Part shown: positions 1 through 7,017 of the stretch, in pieces
Layout of the letters: every line of letters begins with the position of its first letter
How positions within the stretch are numbered: position 1 is the first letter of the stretch
NCBI GenBank assembly: GCA_023423215.1
Contig: JAFAFZ010000497.1
Coordinates: forward strand, 1 to 11,530
Reading direction: 5' to 3'
Origin: Actinomycetes bacterium
GTDB taxonomy: Bacteria; Actinomycetota; Acidimicrobiia; Acidimicrobiales; Microtrichaceae
Length of the DNA stretch: 11,530 nucleotides
Notes under the pieces: model-generated
Told to the model about the DNA's origin: nothing
Seen by the model: the letters and a program-made list of their open reading frames with translations, nothing else
Databases searched by the model: none
Made by a program: the position numbers and the translations under genes

Positions 1-408
1 GGTCCGGCCGTCCATCGACGCGGCGCCCACGAACTCGAAGCGGTCGAGGAGGCCGAAGTGCTCGAGCATGACCAGCGTCGGGTCCAGTCCCTTCGAGGTG
101 GCCGTCGCGAGCCGGTGGCCCTCGGCGACCAGCGCGTCGAGCAGCTCGACCACGCCGGGGTAGAGCGTCGCCTCGTACACGCCGTGGCTCGTGTAGCGCT
201 GCCGGTAGGCGACGACGGCGTCGTCGAGCGATGACTCGACAACCCCCAGCTCGGCCAGCATCGATCGCAGCGGCGGCCCCACGTTCGAGGCGAGCACCGC
301 TCGGTCCGGCACGGGCAGCCCGAGAGCCGAGAAGGTGTGCTCGAGCGAGCCGACGATCCCCGGTTCGGAGTCCCACACGGTGCCGTCCAGGTCGAAGATC
401 ACGATCAT
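1..408 (-). CDS. HAD-family hydrolase, phosphoglycolate phosphatase-like (3' part cut by window edge)
   Basis: The 136 visible residues are the N-terminal part of a haloacid dehalogenase superfamily phosphatase. Motif I reads IFDLDGTVWDS (residues 4-14), with D6 as the expected nucleophile and D8 as the expected acid/base. The cap region contains VGPPLRSML (43-51), typical of the Gph/PGMB-like subgroup. It is followed by YPGVVELLDAL (83-93) and motif II ATATSK (101-106), whose Thr/Ser binds the phosphate. Motif III Lys and the motif IV acidic pair would lie beyond position 1. The ATG at 408 is preceded by a GGGGG purine run 2-3 nt upstream, acting as a ribosome binding site. The gene is divergent from serS with a 108-nt gap. 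The family is known to dephosphorylate small phosphate esters such as 2-phosphoglycolate or sugar phosphates. The substrate here cannot be decided from the sequence. Confidence 0.88.
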   Translation of the reverse strand, partial: MIVIFDLDGTVWDSEPGIVGSLEHTFSALGLPVPDRAVLASNVGPPLRSMLAELGVVESSLDDAVVAYRQRYTSHGVYEATLYPGVVELLDALVAEGHRLATATSKGLDPTLVMLEHFGLLDRFEFVGAASMDGRT

Positions 409-474
409 CGCCCCCGATCCTCGCGAGCGCCCGCCCCGAGCGGCCAGCCGAACCTCGCACCCCCGACTCGCCGA

Positions 475-510
475 ACCCCTCACAGGGGTCCCCGGACGGG
501 GCACTAGTTT
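475..510 (+). promoter_or_regulatory. serS promoter region with -10 box and two short hairpins; probable leaderless start
   Basis: A TAGTTT box (505-510) fits the actinobacterial -10 pattern TANNNT and ends only 6 nt before the serS ATG at 517, so transcription would start at or next to the start codon. No Shine-Dalgarno sequence precedes the ATG, which agrees with a leaderless mRNA. Just upstream are two small perfect inverted repeats: ACCCCT-CAC-AGGGGT (475-489) and CCCCG-GA-CGGGG (490-501). They lie upstream of the predicted start point, so they would not be in the serS mRNA. They could be protein-binding sites or chance in G+C-rich DNA. No clear -35 box was found. Confidence 0.5.
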
Positions 511-516
511 CACGCC

Positions 517-1797
517 ATGCTCGATGTCCGCCTGATCCGCTCCGACCTCGACGGCGTGAAGGCCGCGCTGGCCCGCCGCGGGGAGTCCGGCGAGGCGATC
601 GACGAGATCGCCGCCCTCGACGCCGAGCTGCGCCAGCTCTCGGCCCGCCGCGACGCGCTGCGGGCCGAGGTGCGCACGATCTCGAACGAGGTCGGCAAGC
701 TCTTCCGCGAGCAGCGCAAGGACGAGGCGACCGAGCTCCAGGAGCAGAGCCGCCTGCTCGGTGCCGAGGAGAAGGAGATGGACGCCCGGGCCGAGGAGCT
801 CGGCGTGCAGCTCCGCGAGCGCCTGCTGCGCGTGCCCAACCTGCCCGCGGAGGACTGCCCCGACGGTGCCGGCGAGGAGGACAACGTCGTGGTGCGCGTC
901 GAGCAGTACGACGAGGGCGCGTACGCCGAGCACCAGCGGGTGCCGCACTGGGAGACCGGCGAGCAGCTCGGGATCCTCGACGTCGAGCGCGCCGTGAAGA
1001 TGTCGGGCTCGATGTTCGTGATGTACCGCAAGCAGGGCGCAGCGCTGGTGCGGGCGCTGTGCCAGCTCGCGATCGACCGCAACGTCGACCTGTACGAAGA
1101 GGTGCGTCCGCCGACCCTGGTCCGCACCGACACGATGGTCGCGACCGGCCACCTCCCGAAGTTCGAGGAGGAGGCCTACGCCATCGAGCGCGACGACCTG
1201 TGGGCCATCCCGACCGCCGAGGTGCCGCTGACCTCGCTGGGTCGGGACGAGATCGTGGCCGAGGCGCAGCTGCCGCAGCGCTTCTGCGCGCACACCAGCT
1301 GCTTCCGGCGCGAGGCCGGCTCGGCGGGCAAGGACACGCGTGGCCTGCTGCGCGTGCACGAGTTCGACAAGGTCGAGATCCTCGCCTACGCCACCGCCGA
1401 GCAGGCGCCCGACCTGCACGCCGAGATCCTGGCCCGGGCCGAGGGGACGATCGCCGAGCTGGGCCTGGCGTACCGCATCGTCGACCTGTGCGCCGGCGAC
1501 ATCGGCAACTCGGCGGCACGCACCTTCGACATCGAGGTCTACGCGCCGGGCGTCGACCGCTGGCTCGAGGTCAGCTCGGTGTCGTGGTTCCGCGACTACC
1601 AGGCCCGTCGCGCGAACCTGCGCTACAAGCCCGAGGGCGGTAAGGGCACCGAGGTGCTGCACACGCTCAACGGCTCCGCGCTGGCCGTGCCCCGCGTGTG
1701 GGCCGCGATCGTCGAGACCTACCGGGAGCCCGACGGCCGGGTGCGCATCCCCGAGCTGCTCCTGCCGTACTTCCGCGGCGCCACCCACATCGGCTGA
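517..1797 (+). CDS. serS: Seryl-tRNA synthetase
   Basis: This 426-aa protein is full length for SerRS, the cytosolic class II enzyme that charges tRNA-Ser with serine using ATP. Residues 1 to about 105 form the N-terminal coiled-coil arm that grips the long variable arm of tRNA-Ser (heptad-like Leu/Ala/Glu-rich, starting MLDVRLIRSD). The catalytic core follows: TAE (233-235, serine binding), motif 2 FRREAGS (263-269) with RGLLRVHEFDKVE (275-287), and motif 3 around NGSALAVPR (385-393). The segment EVSSVSWFRDYQARR (351-365) replaces the usual EVSSCSNxxDFQARR, so Cys and Asn of the common form are Val and Trp here. The ATG at 517 gives the standard SerRS N-terminus. A methyltransferase gene follows after 12 nt and probably shares the transcript. 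Identification is secure. Confidence 0.98.
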   Translation: MLDVRLIRSDLDGVKAALARRGESGEAIDEIAALDAELRQLSARRDALRAEVRTISNEVGKLFREQRKDEATELQEQSRLLGAEEKEMDARAEELGVQLRERLLRVPNLPAEDCPDGAGEEDNVVVRVEQYDEGAYAEHQRVPHWETGEQLGILDVERAVKMSGSMFVMYRKQGAALVRALCQLAIDRNVDLYEEVRPPTLVRTDTMVATGHLPKFEEEAYAIERDDLWAIPTAEVPLTSLGRDEIVAEAQLPQRFCAHTSCFRREAGSAGKDTRGLLRVHEFDKVEILAYATAEQAPDLHAEILARAEGTIAELGLAYRIVDLCAGDIGNSAARTFDIEVYAPGVDRWLEVSSVSWFRDYQARRANLRYKPEGGKGTEVLHTLNGSALAVPRVWAAIVETYREPDGRVRIPELLLPYFRGATHIG

Positions 1798-1809
1798 GGC
1801 CGTCGTCCC

Positions 1810-2460
1810 ATGGCGAGCGTTCCGCCCGTCCAGCAGCTGCCGCCGGTGGTGCCCGCCGTGGGCGACGCGCCCGACGACATCGGCACCGGCCACCAGATGC
1901 GCCGCATCACCGAGGCGGTCGCCGCGGACGCGTCGGCGTGGACGCCCGAGGTCGCAGAGCAGGTCGGGGTGTTCTTCGACCGGCTCGCACCCGAGTGGCA
2001 CACCGAGACCAGCGCCCGATCGCAGGTCGCGCTCGTGGACCTGCTCGACCGCGCCGGACCCTTCGCGTCGCCCGTGCTCGAGCTGGGTGCCGGCACCGGG
2101 TCGGGCACCCTGGCGCTGCACGAGCACTTCGCCCACGTCGTCGCAGGGGACCTCTCCGCCGAGATGCTGCGCCGGCTCCCCGCGTCGCTCGCGTCGCGGG
2201 TGCGACTCGACGGGAGCCAGCTGCCGTTCGCCGACGGCTCGGTCGGCACGGTCGTCTGCGTGAACATGTTCCTCTTCGCGGACGAGGTGCGACGTGTGCT
2301 GGGACCCGGCGGCGCGCTGGTCTGGGTCAACTCGATCGGCGAGTGCACCCCGATCCACCTGCCGGCCGAGCAGGTCGCACGGGCCATGGGCCCCGGCTTC
2401 GAGGTGACGGCCTCACGGGCCGGCTGGGGCACCTGGTCCGTGGCCCGGCGAGCCGGCTGA
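1810..2460 (+). CDS. Class I SAM-dependent methyltransferase
   Basis: This 216-aa protein has the Rossmann-type SAM-binding fold. Motif I is VLELGAGTGSG (residues 89-99). The post-I acidic residue is D114 in VVAGDLSAEML (110-120), and a motif II-like strand GTVVCVNMFLF precedes a loop EVRRVLGPGGALVWV, as in UbiE/Methyltransf_11 enzymes. The approach segment FFDRLAPEWHTETSARSQVALVDLL (starting at residue 55) is typical of small-molecule methyltransferases. The acceptor substrate cannot be read from the sequence. The ATG at 1810 has no good Shine-Dalgarno sequence, but lies 12 nt after the serS stop, so translation probably depends on ribosomes arriving from serS. The gene ends 18 nt from the convergent stop of the PIG-V-like gene. 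Confidence 0.88.
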   Translation: MASVPPVQQLPPVVPAVGDAPDDIGTGHQMRRITEAVAADASAWTPEVAEQVGVFFDRLAPEWHTETSARSQVALVDLLDRAGPFASPVLELGAGTGSGTLALHEHFAHVVAGDLSAEMLRRLPASLASRVRLDGSQLPFADGSVGTVVCVNMFLFADEVRRVLGPGGALVWVNSIGECTPIHLPAEQVARAMGPGFEVTASRAGWGTWSVARRAG

Positions 2461-2478
2461 GCCACGCGGGCCGGGGCG

Positions 2479-3663
2479 CTAGGGGACCATGCGGCCGAGC
2501 AGCGCCTCGCTGGTCAGCCAGATCAGCCCCGCCGAGCAGCCGACCGCGACGAGCACCTGCCGCCAGCGGGCATCGGCCCACTGCGCCAGGGCGACCACGA
2601 ACGGGACGACGACCAGCCCGTAGCGGCCGAGCGAGTCCGTCACCTGCGACGACAGCAGGAGCAGCAGCGACGCCGCCCCGTAGACCAGCCACGACAGCGG
2701 CTGCCGGCGCCGCACCGCGACCACCGCCAGGAACAGCAGCACGAGCATGAAGCCCAGGTTGTAGACGTCGCGGAAGTTGCCCTTCGCGACCTCGCCGATC
2801 GGTTCGAGCACACGCGTGATCGGGTCCTGGAAGCCGCCGCGGATCTCGCCCTGGAGCCGCACCGGCAGCAGCAGGTCGCCCGTCGCGCGCTCGATCCAGA
2901 GGATCGCCGCGACCAGGCCCGCCACCGGGCCGCCGAGCCCGACCAGCCAGTCCCGGACCCGGGTGTGCTCCCGGTGGCGGTACAGCTCGATCGCGATCGC
3001 CACCAGCAGCAGCCCGCCCACCGGCCGCAGCGCCGCCGCGACCAGGGCGATCAGGCCCGCGGCGACGAACGCCCGCCGCTGGAGCGCCAGCAGGGTGCCC
3101 GCAGCGAGCAGCAGCGCGAGCCCCTCGGAGTAGGCGAAGGCCAGGACGAACGCCGAGGGGAACAGCGCGACCATCCACGAGCTGCGTCCCGGCAGCGAGG
3201 TGAGCGATCCCACCAGGCCGTCCGCCGGCCGGTCGCCGGGGAACACCTCGGCCACCAGGCGCCACAGGACCCACGCCCCGAGGAACGCGCCGACGTTCGC
3301 CAGCACGATCAGCGCCAGGTCGGTGCGGCCGCCGAACACGGGGCCGAGGACCTTGGCCAGGGCCGGGTAGACGGGGAAGAACCGTGCCGCGTCCGAGCCC
3401 ACCGTGTCGTACCAGTGCTCGGCCAGCGCCCGGTAGTAGGTGCCGTCCCAGGTGAAGAGCGCCTCGTGGATCTGGCGGTCGCCGCGGGGCGTCTCGAGCA
3501 CGTCCACCATGACCCGGGCGACGGCGAACCCCAGCGCGACGCACACCCGGGTCCAGACCCAGCCGACGAGCGTCGGCACCAGCCCGTCGCGCCAGCGCAG
3601 CCCGATGCCCGGCCCGCCGAGCCCGGAGGGCGTGGTGCCGGCCGGTGCCGTCGTGCGGCTCAT
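2479..3663 (-). CDS. PIG-V-like integral membrane mannosyltransferase (GT-C fold, GT76-type)
   Basis: This 394-aa polytopic membrane protein has roughly 9-11 hydrophobic segments. The signature pattern of bacterial PIG-V-like proteins is present: WDGTYY (72-77) and FFPVYP (95-100) in the first external loop, YSEG (178-181), RPVG (213-216) and GRY (346-348). The family transfers mannose or a related sugar from a polyprenyl-phosphate donor on the outer face of the membrane. In eukaryotes PIG-V adds the second mannose to GPI anchors, while the bacterial acceptors are mostly unknown. The ATG overlaps the stop of the upstream GT39 gene as ATGA (3660-3663), indicating translational coupling, and no separate ribosome binding site is seen. 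It is the last gene of the glycosyltransferase cluster. Donor and acceptor are inferred from family only. Confidence 0.85.
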   Translation of the reverse strand: MSRTTAPAGTTPSGLGGPGIGLRWRDGLVPTLVGWVWTRVCVALGFAVARVMVDVLETPRGDRQIHEALFTWDGTYYRALAEHWYDTVGSDAARFFPVYPALAKVLGPVFGGRTDLALIVLANVGAFLGAWVLWRLVAEVFPGDRPADGLVGSLTSLPGRSSWMVALFPSAFVLAFAYSEGLALLLAAGTLLALQRRAFVAAGLIALVAAALRPVGGLLLVAIAIELYRHREHTRVRDWLVGLGGPVAGLVAAILWIERATGDLLLPVRLQGEIRGGFQDPITRVLEPIGEVAKGNFRDVYNLGFMLVLLFLAVVAVRRRQPLSWLVYGAASLLLLLSSQVTDSLGRYGLVVVPFVVALAQWADARWRQVLVAVGCSAGLIWLTSEALLGRMVP

Positions 3664-5429
3664 GCCCGGGGTCGGAAGATCCAGAGCCCGGCGGCCTCGT
3701 CGATGCCGCCGTCATCGATCGCGACCGCCTCCTCCATGTCCCGCTGCGTGGCGAGCAGGCCCTGGAGCTGCTCGCACTGGCCCTCGAAGGTGCGGTACGT
3801 CGGCGACGCGACCAGGTAGACCGTCGCGTCCTCGGGCAGCTCGGGGGCGATGCGGTCCAGGAACTCCTCGGGCGAGGACGACTCGTTGCGGTCCCCGTAG
3901 TCGACCCAGTCGACGAAGCGGGGGTCGCCGGCGGCCGGGTAGGGGATGACGTCGCCGAGCCCGCCGTCCGCGGTGCCCGCGTCGAGCTGGGTCAGCTCTC
4001 GCTGGAGCGACACGCCGAGCTGGTCGGGACAGGCGATGACGACGGCGGGCCCCTCGACCGACGCGGCATCCTCGGCGATCACCTCGGCCAGCTCGCCGTT
4101 CTGGGAGCGGTCGCCGCGCGCCGAACCCAGGCCGCCCCACGCGCCGGCAGCGACGATGACGGCCAGCACGACGGTCGTCGCCAGGGGGCGGCGCAGCACG
4201 GCGATGCCCGCCGCGACCGCGACGAGGAACAGCGGGTAGACGCCCGAGGCGTACCGCGACGAGAAGGTGTTGCCGGATGCGGTGGCCGCAGCCCAGCCGA
4301 TGCCGAGGGTGAGAGCGAGCACGATCAGCTCGGTGCGCACACGTGGCGCGACGTGGGTGGCCAGCACGACCTGCTGGCGGCCGCTGCCGACCGACGCGAT
4401 GCCGCGAGCGCGCTCCGGGGCCGCGGTGTCGTCGGCGGGGCTGTCGTCGCGGCCGCCGGTGGGCACCCGCTGGATCCACGCGAACACCGCCAGCAGCACG
4501 AGCGGCACGAGCAGGTAGGTGAGCAGGTGGGCGGCGCCGTACTTCGCGCCGGCGAAGTCGACGACGGTGAACACGATCACCGAGGCCGGGCCGAACTGGT
4601 CGCCCCACGGGGTGCCCGTGTGCGCCGACTGGTAGAGCAGGGCCGAGACCCACGGCAGGAAGAGCACGCCGCCGACGGCCAGCGCGGCGATCAGCAGCCG
4701 GGCGCCCGTGCGCCGCTCGGCCTCGGGGTCGCGCCACGCCCGCCACAGCGCGAGCAGGCCGACGGCGGCGAGCAGCCACATCGACCAGTAGTGGGTCCAG
4801 AGCATCGCTGCCGCGACCAGCGCGGCGCCGACGGTGACGAGCACGCGGTCTCGGCCCGTGCGGCGCGCGGCGAGCAGGTCGTCGACGAGCAGGTAGCCGG
4901 CGGCGGTGAGCAGGATGACCAGCGCGTACATCCGGGCCTCGGCGCCGTAGCGGATGCCGAAGGGCATCACCGCAGTGACGGCCAGCGCGAGCAGGCCGGT
5001 GCGGTGCGCCCCGAGCCGCCCCGGGCCCGAGCCGGGGCGCGAGCCGACGCGGCGGCCGACCAGGTACATCAGCGGCAGCGTCAGCAGCGACGCCACGCCC
5101 GACATGGCGCGCACCCAGCCGTCCCCGTCCCCGCCGATCGACTGCCAGAGGTGCAGCAGGACGTAGAACAGCGGCGGGTGGCCGTCGCGTCGCAGGGCGT
5201 CGGGGATGTCGCCGAGCGGCAGTCCCGAGATGTTGACCGAGAGGGCCTCGTCCAGCCACAGCCCCGACCGGGGCAGGAAGCGCAGGACGACGCCGACGAC
5301 CACGGCGACGGCGACCAGGCCGAGCAGCAGCCGGTCGACGACCGGCGCGTCCGCTGCGTCAGCGGCGCCGGTGTCGTCTGCGGCGTCGTGGAGCGTCGCG
5401 GCAGGGTCCGGGCGCTGGGTGGGGTTCAT
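3660..5429 (-). CDS. Glycosyltransferase family 39-like (PMT-type) membrane protein
   Basis: This 589-aa GT-C glycosyltransferase has a short Ala/Asp-rich cytoplasmic N-terminus, a first membrane segment at about 32-52, and then the catalytic external loop with LWLDE (57-61, the acidic pair typical of GT39/ArnT/PMT enzymes). HPPLFY (84-89) and RYGAEARMY (160-168) follow, the latter a common motif of actinobacterial members. Further membrane segments run to about residue 430 and include SRYAS (391-395). The remainder (about 440-589) is a soluble, probably extracytoplasmic domain beginning PAVVIACPDQLG (461-472). Such enzymes use polyprenyl-phosphate sugars to modify proteins, lipids or glycans outside the membrane. 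The ATG at 5429 has GGAA about 7 nt upstream. The stop overlaps the next gene as ATGA. Acceptor unknown. Confidence 0.88.
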   Translation of the reverse strand: MNPTQRPDPAATLHDAADDTGAADAADAPVVDRLLLGLVAVAVVVGVVLRFLPRSGLWLDEALSVNISGLPLGDIPDALRRDGHPPLFYVLLHLWQSIGGDGDGWVRAMSGVASLLTLPLMYLVGRRVGSRPGSGPGRLGAHRTGLLALAVTAVMPFGIRYGAEARMYALVILLTAAGYLLVDDLLAARRTGRDRVLVTVGAALVAAAMLWTHYWSMWLLAAVGLLALWRAWRDPEAERRTGARLLIAALAVGGVLFLPWVSALLYQSAHTGTPWGDQFGPASVIVFTVVDFAGAKYGAAHLLTYLLVPLVLLAVFAWIQRVPTGGRDDSPADDTAAPERARGIASVGSGRQQVVLATHVAPRVRTELIVLALTLGIGWAAATASGNTFSSRYASGVYPLFLVAVAAGIAVLRRPLATTVVLAVIVAAGAWGGLGSARGDRSQNGELAEVIAEDAASVEGPAVVIACPDQLGVSLQRELTQLDAGTADGGLGDVIPYPAAGDPRFVDWVDYGDRNESSSPEEFLDRIAPELPEDATVYLVASPTYRTFEGQCEQLQGLLATQRDMEEAVAIDDGGIDEAAGLWIFRPRA

Positions 5430-5472
5430 CGGTGTTCCGTCGCGTTCGTCGTCGCTCGCTCGACCGGTCCCA

Positions 5473-5530
5473 CCCTTCCCGAAGGGGCCGCCACGAGCCG
5501 ATGGGTTGGCCGTGCACCCACCGTGGTGGG
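5473..5530. repeat. Two short inverted repeats in the GT4-GT39 spacer
   Basis: The 112-nt gap between the GT4 stop and the GT39 start contains CCCTT-CCCG-AAGGG (5473-5486) and the perfect CCCACC-GT-GGTGGG (5517-5530). The second lies 12 nt past the GT4 stop on the coding (minus) strand, so it could act as a weak terminator or mRNA-processing hairpin. Neither is followed by a T-run on the minus strand. The rest of the gap has no recognisable promoter, so I cannot tell whether GT39 is read from its own promoter or by read-through from GT4. Confidence 0.4.
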
Positions 5531-5541
5531 GACGCCAGACC

Positions 5542-6921
5542 CTATCCGTTGACCCCGTCCGACCGGTGGTCCCGGGCCGCCCCGTGGGGGTGGTGCGGGC
5601 CCGGCGGGGCCACCGTGCGCACGGCGTCGGCGACGACCTGCGCGGTGCGGTCCCAGGTGGGCGGCCGGTACGCCGCGGCGCGGTCGACCGCCTCCTGGTG
5701 GTGCGCCGGGTCGTCGAGGTGGCGCCGGATCGCCGAGGTCCACGCGTCGACGTCGTCCGGGGCCAACAGCTCGGTGGCGCCGGCGCCCGCCTCGGGCAGC
5801 GCGCCGCCGGTCGAGGCGATGGTCGCGCAGCCGTGCGCCAGCGCCTCGATCACCGGTACGCCCAGCCCCTCGTAGCGGGACGGGGCCAGCGAGAGGAACG
5901 CGTGCTCGTAGAGCCAGCTGAGCTCGGCGTCGTCGATGCCGCCGAACCACTGCAGGCGGCGCTCGTGCTCGGGGTGCGAGCGGATGCGCGCCACCAGGTC
6001 GTCGACCATCCACCCCTCCTTGCCGACCAGCACCAGGCCGAGGTCGGGGTGCTCGCCGCGCAGGCGGTCGAACGCGTCCAGGACGACCCGCTGGTTCTTG
6101 CGCGGTTCGAGCGTGCCGACCACCAGCAGGAACCGCCCCACGGACGGGTCGAGCTCGACCGGGCGCGCCTCGACCACCTGGTAGTCCGCGCCGAGGGGGA
6201 CGACGACGACGTCGAGCTCGCGTTCGCCGACGAGGCGGGTGGCGACGCGCCGCAGGTCCCGCGCGGTGCACTCGGAGTTCGCCAGGAAGCGGGTGCTCCA
6301 GCGCAGGTGGGCGGACAGCCACTCCTCGAACACCGCGATGTGGCGGGGGTCGAACCACTCCGGGTGCAGGACCGGCATGACGTCGTGCACGAGCACCATC
6401 GAGGTGACGCCCTGCGCGTGCAGCCGGGGCAGCAGCTCGGCGCGTGGCTCCGGGTCGTACCAGGAGCCCTCCAGGTCCAGGAACACCGAACCGGGTACGG
6501 GCGGACCGAGTGCGAGCGCCGCGTTCTGCGGGTGGTACTCGCGGCGGCGCTTGCGCAGCTTGCCGACGGTGACCCGTGCCCAGATGACGACGCGCAGGTC
6601 GCCGAGCACGCGCACCAGGGGCGACAGCGGGCCGAAGTTGTCGGCTCGACGCCCGGCCCGACCGCCGGGCGGGTGCTCGCGCAGTCGGGTCGACTCGTCC
6701 TCGGTCAGCGTGCGGTAGTCACCGTGCATCGACGGCTTCAGGATCGGCACGACCACGATGCCGGTGCCGTCCGCCCCCTGCAGGCCGCTGACGATCTCTC
6801 GCACGACCCGCTGGATGCCGGTCGTGTAGCCGATCGAGATCGTGTCCGTGACCTCGACGTAGACAGGTCGTGGGTCCTCCGCTGCCGGTGCGTCTGCCGG
6901 TGCGTCTGCCGGTTCGTCCAT
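5542..6921 (-). CDS. GT4-family glycosyltransferase (GT-B fold)
   Basis: This 459-aa soluble glycosyltransferase uses a nucleotide-sugar donor in the cytoplasm. The N-terminal acceptor domain carries the TTGIQRVVREI motif (33-43), a variant of the GIgRY motif of mannosyltransferases of the WbaZ type. The C-terminal donor domain has VGTLEPRKN (268-276), VGKEGW (299-304) and the E-x7-E donor motif with E351 and E359 in RYEGLGVPVIEALAHG, followed by a Gly-rich loop with PEAGAGA (376-382). The first 13 residues are a PADA repeat coded by a 12-bp tandem repeat. The C-terminal tail (about 438-459) is His/Pro-rich and probably disordered. It is the first gene of the glycosyltransferase cluster. A mannosyltransferase role is plausible from family resemblance but unproven. 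The ATG at 6921 lacks a Shine-Dalgarno sequence and seems leaderless. Confidence 0.9.
   Translation of the reverse strand: MDEPADAPADAPAAEDPRPVYVEVTDTISIGYTTGIQRVVREIVSGLQGADGTGIVVVPILKPSMHGDYRTLTEDESTRLREHPPGGRAGRRADNFGPLSPLVRVLGDLRVVIWARVTVGKLRKRRREYHPQNAALALGPPVPGSVFLDLEGSWYDPEPRAELLPRLHAQGVTSMVLVHDVMPVLHPEWFDPRHIAVFEEWLSAHLRWSTRFLANSECTARDLRRVATRLVGERELDVVVVPLGADYQVVEARPVELDPSVGRFLLVVGTLEPRKNQRVVLDAFDRLRGEHPDLGLVLVGKEGWMVDDLVARIRSHPEHERRLQWFGGIDDAELSWLYEHAFLSLAPSRYEGLGVPVIEALAHGCATIASTGGALPEAGAGATELLAPDDVDAWTSAIRRHLDDPAHHQEAVDRAAAYRPPTWDRTAQVVADAVRTVAPPGPHHPHGAARDHRSDGVNG
6884..6919 (-). repeat. 12-bp tandem repeat (about 3 copies) at the start of the GT4 gene
   Basis: On the plus strand, gccggtgcgtct occurs twice exactly (6884-6895, 6896-6907), and a third copy with two changes (gccggttcgtcc) runs to 6919. 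It codes for a PADA-PADA-P segment at the extreme N-terminus of the GT4 protein. The unit is a multiple of three, so gain or loss of copies would keep the frame and change only the length of a flexible tail. Confidence 0.8.
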
Positions 6922-6929
6922 TGCCGGCG

Positions 6930-6935
6930 ATGGTA
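6930..6935 (-). promoter_or_regulatory. -10 box of the GT4 gene; probable leaderless start
   Basis: Read on the minus strand, TACCAT (6935-6930) matches TANNNT and ends 8 nt before the ATG at 6921, placing the transcription start at or within a few nt of the start codon. No ribosome binding site precedes the ATG. A CTGACC sequence (minus strand, 6963-6958) could be a -35 element, but the 22-nt spacing is too long to be convincing. Confidence 0.4.
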
Positions 6936-6992
6936 GGTGCCGCGCCCGGCGGACCCGGTCAGCGGTCCGAGCGGCGCCTCGGTCGGGGAGCA

Positions 6993-7009
6993 GCTCGGCA
7001 CCCCCGAGC
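6993..7009 (-). terminator. Hairpin just downstream of the SCO6745-like gene
   Basis: GCTCGG (6993-6998) and CCGAGC (7004-7009) form a perfect 6-bp G+C-rich stem with a 5-nt loop, starting 8 nt beyond the stop codon at 7018. A second, weaker stem CCGAG/CTCGG sits at 6967-6982. There is no T-run, as is often the case in high-G+C actinobacteria. The position between this gene and the promoter of the next leftward gene supports a terminator role, which is inferred. Confidence 0.4.
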
Positions 7010-7017
7010 CCGGCGGC

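Noticed and set aside
475..501. Possible T-box or attenuator before serS
   Set aside because: The hairpins lie upstream of the -10 box and so outside the predicted mRNA, and no T-box core sequence is present.
231..1643. Long plus-strand open frame overlapping the HAD gene and serS
   Set aside because: Its Arg/Pro/Ala-rich product is the typical out-of-frame shadow in very G+C-rich DNA, and serS in another frame is unambiguous.
3895..3901. Extra CCGTAGT half-site inside the GT39-like gene
   Set aside because: About one copy of this heptamer is expected by chance in a window of this size. It has no palindromic partner and is in coding sequence.
3645..5552. 635-residue plus-strand open frame opposite the GT39-like gene
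   Set aside because: The product is a compositionally biased Gly/Arg/Asp/Gln-rich string without domains. The minus-strand GT39 frame has conserved motifs and membrane segments.
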